Of a DNA stretch of 64,000 bases, positions 61,217-64,000 are shown in pieces. Every line of letters starts with the position of its first letter. Positions within the stretch are counted from its first letter, which is position 1. Position numbers and translations under genes: made by a program. Under the pieces are notes generated by a model. That model saw nothing but the letters and a program-made list of their open reading frames with translations. It was not told the origin of the DNA and ran no database searches. Source of the stretch: Bartonella clarridgeiae ATCC 51734 (GTDB taxonomy: Bacteria; Pseudomonadota; Alphaproteobacteria; Rhizobiales; Rhizobiaceae); assembly GCF_000518185.1 (NCBI RefSeq), contig NZ_JADC01000011.1, positions 1 to 64,000 of the forward strand. Direction: 5' to 3'.

Positions 61217-63827
61217 TAACAATCCTTTTTGGAACAATAATCATTTTCTTAATGGATTTTCCTGCTAATTGTGCTTGCACAAAATCAAGAGCACAAACCG
61301 CTTCTTCAATTGCCGCATTATCAGCTATCACAGCAATAGTTACATTGCCCCGCTTTTTGCCATTAATCTGGACCGGTAAAGTAATATACTCTTCAATCGT
61401 TAATGCAGAATCATAAGCAGGCCAAGCGCACTGCGATATCAGTGTCTTTCCACCCAAAACAGCATGACATTCTTCCGCTAAATGAGGCATCATAGGCGCA
61501 ATCATTGCAATGAAAAAATCCATTGCTTGACGCATAGCGAACTTCATTTCATCTTCAGCATTTTCTATATTATTTAAAAAGGAGTTCATCACATTCAATA
61601 ATTCATAAAGGCGTGCAATAGCTCGATTAAAGGCAAGTTTTTCTAAATCATCTCCTACAGCACAAAGTGTGCGATGAGCTGCTTTGGAAAGTTCTAAAGC
61701 AGCTCCTTTCTGTCCTGCACATGGCGTTATTTCCTTTAAAACCGGAGCACTTAAAGCCACTAAACGCCAGACGCGCTGCACAAAACGGTGTGCGCCTTCA
61801 ATTCCAGATTCCGTCCAGATCACATCACGTTCAGGAGGAGAATCCGATAACATAAACCAGCGTATAGTATCTGCTCCATAAGAAGCAATAATATCATCAG
61901 GATCAATGACATTCTTTTTTGATTTTGACATTTTTTCAATTGAACCAATCATCACTTCACTTCGATCGGTTAGCTTATATGCACAACGTCTCCCATCTTT
62001 TTCAACGACTACGATATCTGCCGGTGAAACCCACCCTTGATCATCCCGATAGGTTTCATGAACAACCATACCTTGCGTAAACAGACCTTTGAAAGGCTCA
62101 TCTACCGAAACATAGCCTATCATCTTCATCGCACGTGTAAAAAAACGTGCATATAAAAGATGCAAAATTGCATGCTCAATACCACCAATATATTGTTGAA
62201 CAGGCAACCATTGCGCTGCTATTTTCTGGTCTATTGGTTCTTGAGCATGAGGTGTAGTAAAGCGTGCATAATACCAAGAAGAATCAACAAAAGTATCCAT
62301 TGTATCGGTTTCACGTTTTGCCGATTGACCACAGGAAGGACAAACTACCTTTTGCCATTCATTATGACGCGCAAGTGGATTACCAGGCTGATCAAAAGTG
62401 ACATCATCGGGCAACACAACCGGCAAATCAGCACGTGGTACAGGAACGACACCACAAGCCGTACAATGGATCATAGGGATCGGACAACCCCAATAACGCT
62501 GACGTGAAATTCCCCAATCATGTAATCGAAATTGCACTGTTTTTTGTGCCTGAGGCTGACCCTTGAGCAACTGTTTCTCGAGCCGCTCAGCAACCACTTG
62601 AAAAGCTTCCTGCAATGTAAAACCATCTAAAAAGCCTGAATTGATCATCACGCCATCGCCCGTATAAGCTGTTTCAGCAATGACAAAATTCTTAGCATCA
62701 CTTCCTTTTGGTATAATTACTGGGCGCACAGCAAGATTATATTTTCGTGCAAAATCCAAATCTCTCTGATCATGAGCAGGACACCCAAAAATAGCCCCTG
62801 TTCCATAATCCATGAGAACAAAATTAGCAATATAAATAGGAAGATGCACCGTCGGATCAAAGGGGTGAACAGCAAAAAGTGGCGTACGAAATCCTTGTTT
62901 TTTAGCTGTTTCAAACGCCACTTCTGTAGTACCATTACACCGACAGCTTTCAATAAAAGTATCAAGCTCCTTATCCTTCTGTGCTAAAGCCTTCGCAATT
63001 GGATGATCAACAGAAAGAGCTAAAAAAGAAGCACCAAAGAGAGTCTCAGGACGTGTTGAATAACAAATAATTTCATCAAACGCATCACAGACATCATGCA
63101 CTGCATCTGTTTTATGCAAAGCCCAACGAATAAGAAGACCTTGTGACTTGCCAATCCAATTTTTTTGCATAATGCGTACTTTTTCTGGCCACCGATCAAG
63201 CTTTTCAAGTCCTGCCAACAAGTCATCACTAAAATCACTGATTTTGAAAAACCACTGTGTTAATTCACGTTGTTCAACCAATGCACCAGAACGCCAACCA
63301 CAACCATCAACAACCTGTTCATTAGCTAAAACCGTTTGATCAACAGGGTCCCAATTAACCTTAGCCACCTTACGCGAAATAAGCCCCTTCTGATAGAAAT
63401 CCAGAAACAACATTTGTTGACGATGATAATATTCCACATCACATGTAGCAAATTCACGGGACCAATCCAAAGAAAAACCTAATTGCTTTAACTGCTTCCT
63501 CATCACCGTGATATTTTCATAAGTCCATACTTTAGGGTGTACGTTATTTTGCACAGCAGCATTTTCAGCTGGCATTCCAAAAGCGTCCCATCCCATTGGA
63601 TGAAGCACATGAAACCCCTTTGCCCGCTTATATCGCGCAACAACATCGCCCATAGTATAATTGCGTACATGTCCCATATGAATGCGTCCAGAAGGATAAG
63701 GGAACATTTCTAAAACATAATATTTTTCACGCTCACCATCATCAGTGGCTTGAAAAATCTTCTTTTCATCCCAAATCGCTTGCCATTTTTGTTCTTGTGC
63801 ACGTGGATTATAGCGTTCACTCATCAT
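61203..63827 (-). CDS. leuS: Leucyl-tRNA synthetase
   Basis: Charges tRNA-Leu. The 874-residue protein has the class I signature HMGH (50-53), an editing domain with [12 protein letters not shown], the zinc-like cluster [11 protein letters not shown] and CPSCGQ, and KMSKS (632-636). Full length. MMSE start; the second Met (63824) is equally good. Overlaps lptE, which it probably co-transcribes. Confidence 0.98.
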   Translation of the reverse strand: MMSERYNPRAQEQKWQAIWDEKKIFQATDDGEREKYYVLEMFPYPSGRIHMGHVRNYTMGDVVARYKRAKGFHVLHPMGWDAFGMPAENAAVQNNVHPKVWTYENITVMRKQLKQLGFSLDWSREFATCDVEYYHRQQMLFLDFYQKGLISRKVAKVNWDPVDQTVLANEQVVDGCGWRSGALVEQRELTQWFFKISDFSDDLLAGLEKLDRWPEKVRIMQKNWIGKSQGLLIRWALHKTDAVHDVCDAFDEIICYSTRPETLFGASFLALSVDHPIAKALAQKDKELDTFIESCRCNGTTEVAFETAKKQGFRTPLFAVHPFDPTVHLPIYIANFVLMDYGTGAIFGCPAHDQRDLDFARKYNLAVRPVIIPKGSDAKNFVIAETAYTGDGVMINSGFLDGFTLQEAFQVVAERLEKQLLKGQPQAQKTVQFRLHDWGISRQRYWGCPIPMIHCTACGVVPVPRADLPVVLPDDVTFDQPGNPLARHNEWQKVVCPSCGQSAKRETDTMDTFVDSSWYYARFTTPHAQEPIDQKIAAQWLPVQQYIGGIEHAILHLLYARFFTRAMKMIGYVSVDEPFKGLFTQGMVVHETYRDDQGWVSPADIVVVEKDGRRCAYKLTDRSEVMIGSIEKMSKSKKNVIDPDDIIASYGADTIRWFMLSDSPPERDVIWTESGIEGAHRFVQRVWRLVALSAPVLKEITPCAGQKGAALELSKAAHRTLCAVGDDLEKLAFNRAIARLYELLNVMNSFLNNIENAEDEMKFAMRQAMDFFIAMIAPMMPHLAEECHAVLGGKTLISQCAWPAYDSALTIEEYITLPVQINGKKRGNVTIAVIADNAAIEEAVCALDFVQAQLAGKSIKKMIIVPKRIVNVII

Positions 63828-64000
63828 TCCTATTATACTCTAATTATAAAATTAATCTCAAAATTCTGATAAAGATTCACCATGGATTAATGTTATCGTC
63901 AACCTTTTCATTAATTATTTTTAATAACTTTATAAAAAATTATCTAACTACTGCATAATACATAAAAACAGAAAGCATAACCCTATGAATACACGGAATA

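Overview
The window looks like a chromosomal segment of a Bartonella species (order Hyphomicrobiales, Alphaproteobacteria). The DNA is AT-rich. It carries alphaproteobacterial marker genes: GapR (DUF2312), TrcR (DUF1013), an RcdA/DUF1465 protein, CarD, an RpoH-type sigma factor, cysteine-free L31 and L32, an ATP synthase beta subunit with a long basic N-terminus, a 7Fe ferredoxin, and a DUF1036 protein. Coding density is modest, spacers are long and AT-rich, and several genes are broken or shortened, as expected of a reduced host-restricted genome. The species was not determined. I saw no rRNA, tRNA, CRISPR array, prophage or insertion sequence.

Layout. 0-3.3 kb: dut, an ExbB/ExbD proton channel pair, and a two-gene YqjD/YqjE-like membrane pair. 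3.4-10 kb, minus strand: pal, tilS, ftsH, glmM. 10-20 kb: trcR, yebC, rpmE, an exporter ABC protein, suhB-efp-Sel1-thiE-like, an OpgC-like membrane protein and an RcdA-like protein. 20.2-27.1 kb, plus strand: ruvC-ruvA-ruvB-ybgC-tolQ-tolR-tolA-tolB. 27.4-33 kb, minus strand: a carbon-metabolism operon tkt-gap-pgk-fba. 33.3-40.8 kb: a DUF4164 protein, zapA, a DUF1036 protein, gapR, an ABC-F ATPase, a repeat-bearing lipoprotein, thiN, an M48 metalloprotease lipoprotein and rpoH. 41.4-44.7 kb: a helicase remnant, fdxA, carD, rpmF. 44.8-48.4 kb: mtgA, a prenyl synthase, ispG, and a second small YqjD-like protein. 48.5-51.3 kb: decayed emrA and emrB. 51.3-56.4 kb: the F1 operon atpHAGDC. 56.6-63.8 kb: an unknown secreted protein, priA, a transaldolase, lptE and leuS.

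How genes work together. RuvABC process Holliday junctions. TolQRAB and Pal join the inner and outer membranes, but Pal is separated from tolB by about 17 kb and lies on the opposite strand, which fits one inversion with a breakpoint between tolB and pal. Transketolase, transaldolase, GAPDH, PGK and aldolase link pentose-phosphate and triose metabolism. IspG and the prenyl synthase make isoprenoids, and GlmM and MtgA serve the cell wall.

No new defence or mobile system was found. The most unusual signal is a pattern of short tandem duplications. A 155-bp duplication across the ruvC/ruvA junction has produced a 52-codon chimeric frame joined by ATGA overlaps to both neighbours. The ybgC 3' end is duplicated and decayed. 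Smaller duplications occur at the tilS stop, upstream of the thiE-like gene, in the carD leader and inside emrA, where the duplication causes a frameshift. The helicase that normally precedes fdxA has lost its motor half.
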